From Ardenticatenaceae bacterium (GTDB lineage: Bacteria; Chloroflexota; Anaerolineae; Promineifilales; Promineifilaceae), in the NCBI GenBank assembly GCA_020634565.1, contig JACKBN010000011.1, positions 148,585 to 212,584 on the forward strand: DNA of 64,000 nt, read 5' to 3'. This document shows, in pieces, positions 51,313 through 59,876 of this stretch; position 1 is the stretch's first letter, and each line of letters opens with the position of its first letter. The translations under genes and the position numbers were made by a program. The notes under the pieces are model-generated. The model was not told the DNA's origin, did no database searches, and saw nothing but the letters and a program-made list of their open reading frames with translations.

Positions 51313-51332
51313 TTTCTAATCTCCAATCTCCT
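51313..51332. repeat. Short AATCTCC repeat before the GT8 gene
   Basis: TTCTAATCTCCAATCTCC matches the repeat in purL (26611-26682). It abuts the ATG at 51337 and may have replaced the ribosome site. The rest of 51047-51312 shows no gene. Confidence 0.6.
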
Positions 51333-51336
51333 GATA

Positions 51337-52473
51337 ATGTTTCCTAAACCCACCACCATGCGCCAGCCCAACGGCCGTTCCCGCTACGCTTTTGTCACCT
51401 TTTTGATGCTCAATGACAGCTACCTGCCGGGGGTGCTGCTGCTGGCCCACGGCCTGCGCCGCCAAAAGACCCAGGCCGATTTGATTTGCATGGTCACGGA
51501 AGAAATCAGCCGCCCGGCGCGGCAGGCGCTGGCCCAGTTGTATGATGAAGTCATTGATGTAGAGAAGATTTTTGTGCCCCATGCGCGGGTGGGCAAACGG
51601 CCGTATCTCCCCTACGTCTTTACCCGCCTGCACGCCCTGCGCCTGGGGGCCGATGGCGATCTGGGCCACGCCTACGACAAAATCGCCCTGCTGGACGCCG
51701 ATCTGCTGCCGCTGCGCCACTACGACCATCTGTTCACCCTGCCCACCCCCGCCGGAACCATCAACGAACGCAAAACGAATGTGATGGAATGGGGCGAAGA
51801 CGGCAACTTCATCATCCCCGACAGCGTGGCCCAGGACGGCACCTGGAACTGGCACCAAATTTACGCCGACTGCCCGCACGGCCAACCGATTCCTGCCGAA
51901 ATCACCGACCGCGTGGCTAATGATCCAACCAACATGGGCGTGATTAGTTCGCTGCTGGTTTTGGAACCGTCGCTGGCCGAATTCAACGCCATCATGGCCG
52001 ACATTCAGTCGCCCGAAATGCAGCCGTTGGTCAGCGATGCCTTCGACTGGCCGGAGATGCAATATCTCACGCTGCGCTACTCGGGCCGCTGGACCAACGT
52101 CGATTTGCGCTTTCACAGCCTGAACGGCTACCCAAATTTAGATGTGCTGTACGGCATTCATTACACGGGCTTCAAGCCGTGGCAGTTCCGCCGCGAGGGG
52201 TCTATGGACCGATACGGCCGTCGCGACGATTTCCAGCTCTGGTTTAGCCTGTACCGGGAGATGCTGCAAGCGCATCCTCGGCTGCAAGGCAACCGCAAGC
52301 TGCACAGCCTGCTGCAAAAGATCGATAAATTTTTGGGGATCATTTCTCCTCCGCCGCAAACTGGCTCGGCCCAGAAACGGCCGTCTGCCCGAAAACCACC
52401 TCGCCCCAAGGCCCCAGACCGTCGCAAAACTGGCAAAAAATCACGTAAAAACCGGAAGAACGGCCGTTCCTGA
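51337..52473 (+). CDS. Family 8-like glycosyltransferase (glycogenin-like)
   Basis: This 378-aa GT-A fold enzyme has YAFVTFLMLNDSYLPGVLLL, then RPYLPYVFTRLHALRL and the metal-binding DxD in KIALLDADLLPL. GTINERKTNVMEWG and FHSLNGYPNLDVLYGIHYTG follow. It should transfer a sugar from a nucleotide sugar, retaining configuration; the acceptor is unknown. The last 50 residues are very rich in Lys, Arg and Pro (KKSRKNRKNGRS). The start ATG 51337 has no clear ribosome site; ATG 51358 is an alternative. Confidence 0.82.
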   Translation: MFPKPTTMRQPNGRSRYAFVTFLMLNDSYLPGVLLLAHGLRRQKTQADLICMVTEEISRPARQALAQLYDEVIDVEKIFVPHARVGKRPYLPYVFTRLHALRLGADGDLGHAYDKIALLDADLLPLRHYDHLFTLPTPAGTINERKTNVMEWGEDGNFIIPDSVAQDGTWNWHQIYADCPHGQPIPAEITDRVANDPTNMGVISSLLVLEPSLAEFNAIMADIQSPEMQPLVSDAFDWPEMQYLTLRYSGRWTNVDLRFHSLNGYPNLDVLYGIHYTGFKPWQFRREGSMDRYGRRDDFQLWFSLYREMLQAHPRLQGNRKLHSLLQKIDKFLGIISPPPQTGSAQKRPSARKPPRPKAPDRRKTGKKSRKNRKNGRS

Positions 52474-52588
52474 CTGTTGCTCTCAAAATCGCTTGCCACT
52501 ATAATCAGCCCACTTTTACTGGATAAGACAGAGCATCTTGCTTTGTCAATTGCAAAAAGTTTCTTTTTATGAAAGGAAGGAGAACAAA

Positions 52589-53734
52589 ATGCAAAAATCA
52601 AAGTTTTGGTTGTTGAGCCTGCTGCTTATTCTGGCAATGGCTCTGGTAGCTTGTGGCGGCGGTGGCGATGAACCAGCTGCTGATGATGCCGACACAGGTG
52701 CCGAAGATACAGCCACCGAGACCGAAGATATGGCTGAAGAAGAGGACATGGCTGAAGAAGACATGGCCGAAGAAGATATGGCTGAAGAAGGCGATTGCGC
52801 CAGCGAAGAGGTCTTCTGCGTGGGTGTTGTCACTGACGTTGGCGAAATTGATGACAAATCCTTCAACCAATCCGCTTGGGAAGGTGTGCAACGCGCCGAA
52901 GCTGAGCTGGGCGCTCAGGTTGATTACATCGAAACCAGCGACGCCAAAGATTACGGTGCCAACATTGGTCTGTTCGCCGACGCTGGCTACGACGTCATCG
53001 TGACCGTTGGGTTTGCTCTGGGCGAAGCAACGCTTGAAGCAGCTGCTACCTACCCGGACATCTACTTCATCGGTGTGGACCAGTTCCAGGGTGCAGCCGT
53101 AGACAACGTGGCTGGCCTCATCTTCTCTGAAGACAAAGCTGGCTTCCTGGCTGGTGCTTTGGCCGGTATGCTCACCGAAACCAACACGATTGCGGCCGTT
53201 CTCGGTACGGACCTCGTTCCCCCGGTTGTCGCCTTTAAAGAAGGTTACGAGAATGGCGCTGAGTACGTAAACGCCGACATCAACATCATCTCCACCTACC
53301 ATCCCGGTGGGTTGGATGTAGCCTTTACCGACCCCGAATGGGGTGCCAGCACCGCTGCCCAGGCCATTGGCCAGGGTGCAGACGTTATCTTTGGTGCCGG
53401 TGGTAAAACTGGTAACGGCGCGCTGATTGAAGTTGCCGGTAACGACGGCCTCTTCTGCATCGGTGTAGACTCCGACCAGTGGGAAACCGTTCCCGAAGCA
53501 CACAGCTGCCTCGTTTCCAGCGCGATGAAGCTCATCACCCCCGGTGTCTTTGACCTGGTATCTGCCGCGAAAGATGGCAGCTTCCCGGCCGGCAACTTCG
53601 TCGGTGATGTTGGCCTCGCCCCGTTCCATGATTTTGACGGAACTGTTTCCGACGAAATCAAAGCACAGCTCGATGAAATCAACACTGCTTTGCAGGATGG
53701 TTCGCTAGAGACCGGTTACGTTCCTGGTGGCTAA
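52589..53734 (+). CDS. BMP-family substrate-binding lipoprotein of an ABC importer
   Basis: The protein has 381 aa. The signal peptide ends in the lipobox ALVAC (Cys about 22), followed by an acidic linker with four imperfect copies of EEDMAEE (about residues 45-70). The BMP/PnrA domain follows: VGVVTDVGEIDDKSFNQSAW, TVGFALGEATLEAA, YFIGVDQFQ and GADVIFGAGGKTGNGALIEV. Such proteins bind purine nucleosides or related ligands. AAGGAAGGAG lies before the ATG; the longer frame is rejected. The gene lacks exact ACGGCCGT, unlike most neighbours. A terminator follows, and permease and ATPase genes come next. Confidence 0.94.
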   Translation: MQKSKFWLLSLLLILAMALVACGGGGDEPAADDADTGAEDTATETEDMAEEEDMAEEDMAEEDMAEEGDCASEEVFCVGVVTDVGEIDDKSFNQSAWEGVQRAEAELGAQVDYIETSDAKDYGANIGLFADAGYDVIVTVGFALGEATLEAAATYPDIYFIGVDQFQGAAVDNVAGLIFSEDKAGFLAGALAGMLTETNTIAAVLGTDLVPPVVAFKEGYENGAEYVNADINIISTYHPGGLDVAFTDPEWGASTAAQAIGQGADVIFGAGGKTGNGALIEVAGNDGLFCIGVDSDQWETVPEAHSCLVSSAMKLITPGVFDLVSAAKDGSFPAGNFVGDVGLAPFHDFDGTVSDEIKAQLDEINTALQDGSLETGYVPGG

Positions 53735-53767
53735 TATTCGCAGCTGGCTTATATGATTTAGCTTTTT

Positions 53768-53810
53768 AAAAATGTGCGGCGTGCTCCTGGGTGCGTCGCA
53801 CATTTTTTTT
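53768..53810 (+). terminator. Terminator after the binding-protein gene
   Basis: AAAAATGTGCG (53768-53778) pairs with CGCACATTTTT (53797-53807), then T3. It would leave the binding protein in excess over the downstream permeases, a common pattern in ABC importer operons. Confidence 0.85.
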
Positions 53811-53857
53811 AACCACATTTCTACATATAGATCAATGTCACAAAGACGAGTAAGCCC

Positions 53858-54979
53858 ATGTTGAGCGAAATCATAGTACGTTTAATATCGCGTCTTGTAG
53901 GAAGCTTTATAGGAAGATTTATAGCTAAGAGATGGCAGCAGATTGGTGTGCCGCTAACGGCCGTTCTCCTGGCCGGTATCATCGGGTCCATTATCCTCTG
54001 GCTGTCAGATGCCAATCCCTGGGAAGCGTACGCCGCCTTGTATCAGGGTGCTTTTGGTAATGCCAACGCCGTTGGCCGTACGCTGGAAAAAGCCACACCG
54101 CTCATTTTGGGCGGGCTGGCCGTTGCTTTTGCCTTCAAAGCTGGCTTGTTCAACATTGGTGGGCAGGGGCAGCTGCTGCTAGGGGCAATTATTTCTGGAG
54201 CTGTTGGCTTTGCCTTTACCGGGTTGCCCTTCATCATCCACATGCCGCTGGCCTTGTTTATTGGCAGCCTGATGGGCGCGCTGTTTGCCAGCATCGCCGG
54301 TGTGTTGCGCACCTACACTGGTGCGCACGAAGTAATCACCACCATCATGCTCAACTTCGTGGCCATCAACATTACCGATTATCTGGCAGATGGTCCCTGG
54401 AAGGATAGTGGCATTGTGGCTCGTACACCCGCCATTGCCGAATCGGCGGCCATTCCGGTGTGGGGCACCTTGCCTGCTGGCTTTTTTATCGCCGCCATCA
54501 TGGCTTTTGCGACCTGGTATTTGCTGTTCCGCACCACGCTGGGCTTTGAGATTCGTACTGTGGGACTCAATCCCAACGCGGCACATTACGCGGGCATCAA
54601 AGTGGCCCGCACCATCATTTTGACGATGGCCATCAGCGGCTTTTTGGCCGGGATGGGTGGCGCGATTGAGACGTTGGGTGTGGTCGGCCGTTTTCAGCCA
54701 GGTTTCAACTCGGGGCTGGGCTTTGATGGCATCACCATTGCCTTGCTGGCGCGCACCAACCCATTGGGGGTGATTCCGGCGGCGCTGCTGGTGGGGGCCA
54801 TGCAGGCCGGTTCCAGCCAGATGCAGTTCGACGCCGATGTGCAGTCCCAAATTATTGACGTGATTCAGGCGCTGATTTTGTTCTTTGTTTCGGCCGACAT
54901 GATTGTGCGCTGGATTATTCGCAGCCGCGCCGATGATGGTGGCGGCGTGACGATCAGCAGCGGCTGGGGCAGCAGCTAG
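53858..54979 (+). CDS. ABC importer permease (nucleoside/BMP type), first subunit
   Basis: This 373-aa membrane protein of the BPD_transp_2 type has about ten helices. Typical segments are TPLILGGLAVAFAFKAGLFN, IGGQGQLLLGAIISGAVGFA, GAHEVITTIMLNFVAINITD and FRTTLGFEIRTVGLNPNAAH (the cytoplasmic EAA-like loop contacting the ATPase). It pairs with the next gene to form the channel. It lies 11 bases before the second permease gene. Confidence 0.93.
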   Translation: MLSEIIVRLISRLVGSFIGRFIAKRWQQIGVPLTAVLLAGIIGSIILWLSDANPWEAYAALYQGAFGNANAVGRTLEKATPLILGGLAVAFAFKAGLFNIGGQGQLLLGAIISGAVGFAFTGLPFIIHMPLALFIGSLMGALFASIAGVLRTYTGAHEVITTIMLNFVAINITDYLADGPWKDSGIVARTPAIAESAAIPVWGTLPAGFFIAAIMAFATWYLLFRTTLGFEIRTVGLNPNAAHYAGIKVARTIILTMAISGFLAGMGGAIETLGVVGRFQPGFNSGLGFDGITIALLARTNPLGVIPAALLVGAMQAGSSQMQFDADVQSQIIDVIQALILFFVSADMIVRWIIRSRADDGGGVTISSGWGSS

Positions 54980-54990
54980 GGGAGGATGCA

Positions 54991-56010
54991 ATGGACTCAA
55001 CAATGACTCAGACGAATGAAAAAAGCTGGTTCAGTAAGCTGCGCCCCGTGTGGATTGTGCTGGCTGGGGGCATACTGATTGCGGTTATTTATGGCTATAT
55101 CACCAATCCTAGTGTGACAACGGCCGTACTTGCTTCCACCCTCCGCCAATCGACCCCGCTGGTGCTGGGGGCGCTCTGTGGCCTTATCGGTGAGCGTTCC
55201 GGCATTGTCAACATCGGCATCGAAGGGCAGATGCTTATGGCGGCGTTTATCGGATTTTTGGCCAATGTGTACACGGGGAATCTGTTTCTAGCCGTGCTGG
55301 CTGGTGTGGGAGCTGGGGCGCTTCTAGGCGCTTTTTTGGGCGTCATGTCTATTGGTTTGAAGATGGACCAAATCATTGGCGGCACGGTGATTAATATTTT
55401 GGCGCTGGGTTTGACCAGTTTCTTTTACCAGGCGGGTTTGACGACGCAAGGCAAATTGCAGCCCATTGACTTTGGTGTGTTGTCTGAAATCCCCTTGATT
55501 GGCCCGATTTTATTTAGTAATCCGCCGATTACCTACGCCACGCTTATTTTGGTGGTGCTGGTCCATTTTGTGCTGTTCCACACCCGTTGGGGCTTGCGCA
55601 CCCGCGTCATCGGCGAGCATCCTAGCGCCGCCGATACGGTGGGCATTAATGTTCACATGATGCGTTATGTCAATATAACGATTGCTGGTGCGATCGCCGG
55701 GTTAGCTGGTGCGTATCTGACCTTGGAAGCGGTTGGCTCTTTTGAACGGGCGATGACAAACGGCCGTGGCTTCGTGGCTTTGGCCGTGATGCTCTTTGGT
55801 AAGCGGACGCCGTTTGGCGCCTGGGGTGCGGCGCTGCTGTTTGGTTTTGCTACAGCGCTGCAAACGCAGCTCCAGTTTGGCGGCGAGATCAATATCCCGC
55901 ATCAGTTCATCGGCATGCTGCCGTATGTGCTCACCATTCTGGTGCTGGCTGGCTTTGTGGGCCGCAGCCGCGACCCGCAGGCTCTAGGGCAAGTCTACGA
56001 AACCGAGTAA
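54991..56010 (+). CDS. ABC importer permease, second subunit
   Basis: The 339-aa membrane protein is a second BPD_transp_2 subunit: TLRQSTPLVLGALCGLIGER, SGIVNIGIEGQMLMAAFIGF and HTRWGLRTRVIGEHPSAADT (coupling loop). Eight to ten helices are expected. GGGGAGG precedes the ATG. The order binding protein-permease-permease-ATPase matches nucleoside importers of the NupNOPQ/Bmp kind. An octamer encodes TNGRGF. Confidence 0.93.
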   Translation: MDSTMTQTNEKSWFSKLRPVWIVLAGGILIAVIYGYITNPSVTTAVLASTLRQSTPLVLGALCGLIGERSGIVNIGIEGQMLMAAFIGFLANVYTGNLFLAVLAGVGAGALLGAFLGVMSIGLKMDQIIGGTVINILALGLTSFFYQAGLTTQGKLQPIDFGVLSEIPLIGPILFSNPPITYATLILVVLVHFVLFHTRWGLRTRVIGEHPSAADTVGINVHMMRYVNITIAGAIAGLAGAYLTLEAVGSFERAMTNGRGFVALAVMLFGKRTPFGAWGAALLFGFATALQTQLQFGGEINIPHQFIGMLPYVLTILVLAGFVGRSRDPQALGQVYETE

Positions 56011-56022
56011 TAGTTCACCGCA

Positions 56023-56083
56023 GAAGACGCCAAGAGCGCGAAGAAAAAACACTCTGCGTTCTCCGCGCTCTTTGCGGTAAAAC
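56023..56083. repeat. Inverted GCGCGAAG/CTTTGCG repeat between permease and ATPase genes
   Basis: ACCGCAGAAGACGCCAAGAG then CGCGAAG faces CTCCGCGCTCTTTGCGGT. It fills most of the gap within the operon and belongs to the CTTTGCG family seen in purK and 24738-24822. Confidence 0.8.
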
Positions 56084-56103
56084 AAAATTAGCGAGACAGT
56101 GAC

Positions 56104-57618
56104 ATGGCAGATCAGGTAGTGTTACAGGCAAAAGGAATCACTAAGCGTTTCCCGGGCGTTTTGGCCAACGATAGCGTGGATTTAACGCTGCACAAAGGCG
56201 AAATTTTGGCTTTGCTGGGCGAAAATGGGGCGGGCAAAAGCACGCTCATGAACATGCTCTATGGCCTTTACCATCCCGATGAAGGCGAAATCTGGATCAA
56301 GGGTGAAAAGATTGAGCTGAAAAATCCGCGAGATGCCATTGACCGGGGCGTAGGCATGGTGCATCAGCATTTCCAGCTGGTGCCAGTAATGACGGTGGCC
56401 GAAAATGTGATGTTGGGTTCAGAAGTGGTGAAGAACGGCCGTCTTGATATGCGGGCTGCTCGCAAGCGTGTTTCTGAACTCTCCCAGCAGTACGGCTTAC
56501 AGGTTGATCCCACCGCGATGGTGGAGGATTTGCCCGTTGGCACCCAGCAGCGTGTGGAAATCATCAAGGCGCTGTACCGGCAGGCGGATATTTTGATTCT
56601 GGATGAGCCAACGGCCGTACTCACCCCCCAGGAATCTACCGAACTATTCCGCATTATGCGGGAGCTTACCGAACGCGGCGTTTCCATTATTTTTATTACC
56701 CACAAACTGAAAGAAGTGTTGGCCGTGGCCGACAACATCGCCGTGCTGCGCGGTGGGCGAATGGTGGGTACCGCTGATCCCAAAACAGCTACCCAGGCGA
56801 CTCTGGCCGAGTTGATGGTCGGGCGCAAGGTTATTTTGCAGGTGGAGAAAGACGAACCCCAGCCGAAAGAAACCGTGCTTAGCGTCAAAAATCTGGCGGT
56901 GTTGGATGATCGGGGGCATACGGCCGTAAAAGGCGTTGACCTTGAAGTGCGAGCCGGAGAAATTGTAGGCATCGCCGGGGTGCAGGGCAACGGCCAGCGC
57001 GAGCTGGTCGAGGCACTTACCGGGCTGCGACCCATCGAAAATGGCACCGTCACCATTGACGGGCAGGATAGCACCCACTTTTCCCCACGTCAGGTGACGG
57101 AGTTGGGCGTGGCGCACATCCCCGAAGATCGGGAAAAGCACGGGTTGGTGATGCAGTACGATATTGCCGACAATATGGTGCTGAACAACTATTACCAAGA
57201 TCCGTATGCCAGCGGCCCCATCATGCATCAGGAAGCAATTGATGCGCATGGCCTTGAACTGGTTGAAGAGTTTGATGTGCGCACCCCCGGTATTCATACG
57301 GCCGCTCGCACGCTCTCTGGCGGTAACAAGCAAAAAGTGATTGTGGCTCGCGAATTTTCGCGCCCCACCAAGCTGCTCATCGCTGCCCAACCCACGCGTG
57401 GCATTGATGTTGGCTCGATTGAGTTCATCCATAACCAGATTGTGGCCCAGCGGGATCGCGGGGTGGCGGTGCTGGTGGTCTCGGCTGAGCTGGATGAGGT
57501 GCTGGGTTTGGCGGATCGGGTGGCGGTGATGTTTGACGGCCGTATCGTGAAAACGCTGCCCATTGAAGAAGCCAGCCGCGAACGGGTTGGCTTGCTCATG
57601 GCTGGCTCCGACGAGTAA
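56104..57618 (+). CDS. ABC importer ATPase with two nucleotide-binding domains
   Basis: This 504-aa protein is a sugar/nucleoside-type double ATPase. The first domain has Walker A LGENGAGKSTLMNM and Walker B ILILDEPTAVLTPQE. The second has the altered Walker A GVQGNGQRELVEAL and signature TLSGGNKQKVIVAREFSRP. In such transporters only one site hydrolyses ATP well. It energises the two permeases encoded just upstream. Four octamers encode NGRL, TAV-type and DGRI segments. Confidence 0.96.
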   Translation: MADQVVLQAKGITKRFPGVLANDSVDLTLHKGEILALLGENGAGKSTLMNMLYGLYHPDEGEIWIKGEKIELKNPRDAIDRGVGMVHQHFQLVPVMTVAENVMLGSEVVKNGRLDMRAARKRVSELSQQYGLQVDPTAMVEDLPVGTQQRVEIIKALYRQADILILDEPTAVLTPQESTELFRIMRELTERGVSIIFITHKLKEVLAVADNIAVLRGGRMVGTADPKTATQATLAELMVGRKVILQVEKDEPQPKETVLSVKNLAVLDDRGHTAVKGVDLEVRAGEIVGIAGVQGNGQRELVEALTGLRPIENGTVTIDGQDSTHFSPRQVTELGVAHIPEDREKHGLVMQYDIADNMVLNNYYQDPYASGPIMHQEAIDAHGLELVEEFDVRTPGIHTAARTLSGGNKQKVIVAREFSRPTKLLIAAQPTRGIDVGSIEFIHNQIVAQRDRGVAVLVVSAELDEVLGLADRVAVMFDGRIVKTLPIEEASRERVGLLMAGSDE

Positions 57619-57623
57619 TAATT

Positions 57624-58463
57624 ATGACAGAAACCCAACCCATTATCGCCTTTCAGGGCGAACCCGGCGCTTACTCCGAGCAAGCCGTTCATGAACATTT
57701 TGGCCCCCAAACAGCCACGTTACCCTGCCGTACTTTCTCGGAGATGTTTGATGCTGTGCATAACGGCCGTGCCACCCAAATTGTGCTGCCCGTGGAAAAC
57801 TCGCTGGCAGGCATGGTCATCCCTGCTTACGACATGCTGGTAGACCATGATTTGCGCGTCCAGGCCGAAGTCATTGTGCGCGTAGAGCACTGCCTTATGG
57901 CCCCTGCCGGTACCCAGCTCAACGAAATCACCCACGTGATGTCTCATCATCAGGCGCTGGCCCAGTGCGAAAACAACATCAAACGTCAGGGCCTCATCCC
58001 GGTGGATCATTACGATACGGCTGGGGCTGCTCGCGACCTGGCCAACAACCCCAAACCCGGATTGGCCGCCATCGCCAGCGCCCTGGCCGCCGAGACGTAC
58101 AACCTGGAAATTCTGTCTCACAATTTTGAGGATATGGATTTCAACTTCACCCGCTTTTTTGTGCTAGGCAAGCTGGACCCGCCGCGCCAGGAACCGTGCA
58201 AGACCTCTATTATTTTTACCACCCGGCACGTGCCCGGTGCGCTGCACATCGTTCTGGGCGAACTGGCCAGTCGCGGCATTAATCTCACCAAAATCGAGTC
58301 TCGTCCCCGGCGAAATCGGCCGTGGCATTATCGCTTCTTTGTTGATTTTGAAGGGCATGAGGATGATGAGGCCGTGCAGGAAGCGATGCTGGGTATTTTG
58401 AAGCAATCCTCGTTTTTGCAGGTGCTAGGCTCTTACCCTATGGCCAAAATGCCCACCTACTAA
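57624..58463 (+). CDS. pheA: Prephenate dehydratase
   Basis: The 279-aa protein has AFQGEPGAYSEQAVHEHFGP, VLPVENSLAGMVIPAYDML, HHQALAQCENNI and NFTRFFVLGK (catalytic Thr in TRF). The C-terminal ACT domain has PGALHIVLGELASRGINLTK and ESRPRRNRPWHYRFFVDFEG (Phe-binding ESRP). It makes phenylpyruvate and is probably inhibited by Phe. No chorismate mutase domain is fused. It starts 5 bases after the ATPase gene, so it shares that transcript. Confidence 0.95.
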   Translation: MTETQPIIAFQGEPGAYSEQAVHEHFGPQTATLPCRTFSEMFDAVHNGRATQIVLPVENSLAGMVIPAYDMLVDHDLRVQAEVIVRVEHCLMAPAGTQLNEITHVMSHHQALAQCENNIKRQGLIPVDHYDTAGAARDLANNPKPGLAAIASALAAETYNLEILSHNFEDMDFNFTRFFVLGKLDPPRQEPCKTSIIFTTRHVPGALHIVLGELASRGINLTKIESRPRRNRPWHYRFFVDFEGHEDDEAVQEAMLGILKQSSFLQVLGSYPMAKMPTY

Positions 58464-58481
58464 CTGATAACTGTCCAAATA

Positions 58482-58521
58482 AAAAGAGGCGAAATGACAA
58501 ATGCATTTCGCCTCTTTTGTT
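58482..58521. terminator. Bidirectional terminator between pheA and the DUF4013 gene
   Basis: AAAAGAGGCGAAAT (58482-58495) pairs with ATTTCGCCTCTTTT (58505-58518). A-rich and T-rich flanks serve both strands, and the two genes are convergent. Confidence 0.9.
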
Positions 58522-58547
58522 TTAGCTGTTGGTTTGAGGGACTTTGC

Positions 58548-59273
58548 TTAAATGGCAAACTTCTCTTGGGACGGCTTGCCGCCAATTTTGCCCGCGATTT
58601 GGCCGTAGAGATGTCCCGTTACCGTAGACAGGTAAGGGCCTAAAGCCAGGCTCAGGACGATGGAGACAATCCAGCCCAGGCACGGGACCAGGTTAACCAC
58701 ACCCAGCACCATAGAAATGACAATGCTGGCGGCAAATGGGGTCAGGCCAGCAATCAAAATGTCGCCAAAATTGTCGCGTACAATGCTCAAAACCTCGCCA
58801 AAGCGGAAGCAGGCACTTAGCTCACCTTCGCGCACGTACTGAATCACGATGGCCGGGCTGATGAAGAAGAAGGCCAGCATGAAAACGAGGAAGAGGCAGG
58901 CAATAAGACCCCAGGTGGCCATGACGCCTGCTGCAATCGCATCTTCGTTAAGTTGGGTGGCTTCACTGAGCCCGCCGAAGCCTATCGTGGTGACAAAGGC
59001 GATGCAGGTTAGCAGCCAAAACGGCAGTGTGTAAACGAAGGAAACGACAATAATAGACAGCCCATCCATAAAGAGGGTGCCTAAATCTTCCCATTCGGGT
59101 AACGGCCGTTCCTCACCATTCATCACATTACGGGCAATGCCCACCATATAGCCCGATAGCAAAAAGGCGGGCAATATAAAAAATGAGAGCAGGGAGACGA
59201 GCACGCCAATGCCCAGCTTGCCCATCCAACGCTCATCCTCCGAAAAAAAGGTAAATGCCTTTGCGACATCCAT
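58548..59273 (-). CDS. DUF4013-family membrane protein
   Basis: This protein of about 241 aa has five or six helices and the DUF4013 arrangement: MDVAKAFTFFSEDERWMGKL at the start, FILPAFLLSGYMVGIARNVM, PLPEWEDLGTLFMDGLSIIV, and a long C-terminal hydrophobic region. Function unknown. The start ATG 59273 has AGGAGG 7 bases upstream, which rules out the longer frame to 59345. It lies downstream of the DUF4870 gene, separated by a terminator. Confidence 0.85.
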   Translation of the reverse strand: MDVAKAFTFFSEDERWMGKLGIGVLVSLLSFFILPAFLLSGYMVGIARNVMNGEERPLPEWEDLGTLFMDGLSIIVVSFVYTLPFWLLTCIAFVTTIGFGGLSEATQLNEDAIAAGVMATWGLIACLFLVFMLAFFFISPAIVIQYVREGELSACFRFGEVLSIVRDNFGDILIAGLTPFAASIVISMVLGVVNLVPCLGWIVSIVLSLALGPYLSTVTGHLYGQIAGKIGGKPSQEKFAI

Positions 59274-59302
59274 CAAAAATCCTCCTTGTGAAACGTTATC
59301 GC

Positions 59303-59342
59303 CAAAAAAGAAAGCCAGCCCAAACAAGGTGTCTGGGCTGGC
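59303..59342 (-). terminator. Terminator after the DUF4870 gene
   Basis: On the minus strand GCCAGCCCA (59342-59334) pairs with TGGGCTGGC (59322-59314), followed by TTTCTTTTTT. It lies between the DUF4870 gene and the DUF4013 gene, so the latter may receive only read-through or have its own promoter. Confidence 0.8.
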
Positions 59343-59371
59343 CAAATATTCTGTTAAGCAAATTTAGACAA

Positions 59372-59722
59372 TTAAGCCCAGCCTTGTCCCTTTACAAAAT
59401 CTGTGACGACCGGAATCGTAACTTCTTGACCCTGATATGCTTGCCAGCCCCAGTAAAGGGCTACCAGCCACATCAAAAGGGAAGGAATGCCGCACAGGAT
59501 GGCGCTTAAAGCTGTGCCAACGACCATGTTCAGCACGCCCCAGGCCAATGCCTGTGCATTGTGTGCTTTGAGGAACGGCCGTTCCTTTTTATCTTCCATC
59601 AGCATAATAATAATAGGAATCAGCGGCGAAAAAACATACGCCAGCAGGGCCCACAGCTTATCGTCATCCGTCGGGCCGCTCATATTCATTTCGTCATTCA
59701 TCACATCAATGTCATCGCTCAT
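59372..59722 (-). CDS. DUF4870-family small membrane protein
   Basis: The 116-aa protein starts with an acidic stretch (MSDDIDVMNDEMNMSGPTDD), then DDKLWALLAYVFSPLIPIII, MLMEDKKERPFLKAHNAQAL and two more helices with LYWGWQAYQGQEVTIPVV. This is the DUF4870/Tic20-like pattern of three helices. Function unknown. Its octamer is read as ERPF. AGGAGGC lies before the ATG. Confidence 0.88.
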   Translation of the reverse strand: MSDDIDVMNDEMNMSGPTDDDKLWALLAYVFSPLIPIIIMLMEDKKERPFLKAHNAQALAWGVLNMVVGTALSAILCGIPSLLMWLVALYWGWQAYQGQEVTIPVVTDFVKGQGWA

Positions 59723-59876
59723 AAGTATTGCCTCCTAAATGCAATAATGTCTGGATATGGTCACAGTACGTGTTTGTTAACTTCTAGTTTCAATTCTTAT
59801 CAGTTTGCATTGTAAGGGGCAGCTGACTTTACGTCAATAAGCTTGCAAACAAAAAATTCATGGTTAGAATGCCATT

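Noticed and set aside
52725..52795. Tandem DNA repeat as a mobile element
   Set aside because: It encodes the acidic EEDMAEE linker of the lipoprotein and is explained by protein low complexity.
52598..53629. A 343-aa minus-strand frame
   Set aside because: Antisense of the BMP lipoprotein gene, whose motifs, lipobox and ribosome site are clear.
54179..55003. A 274-aa minus-strand frame
   Set aside because: Antisense of a permease gene; rich in His and Gln with no recognisable domain.
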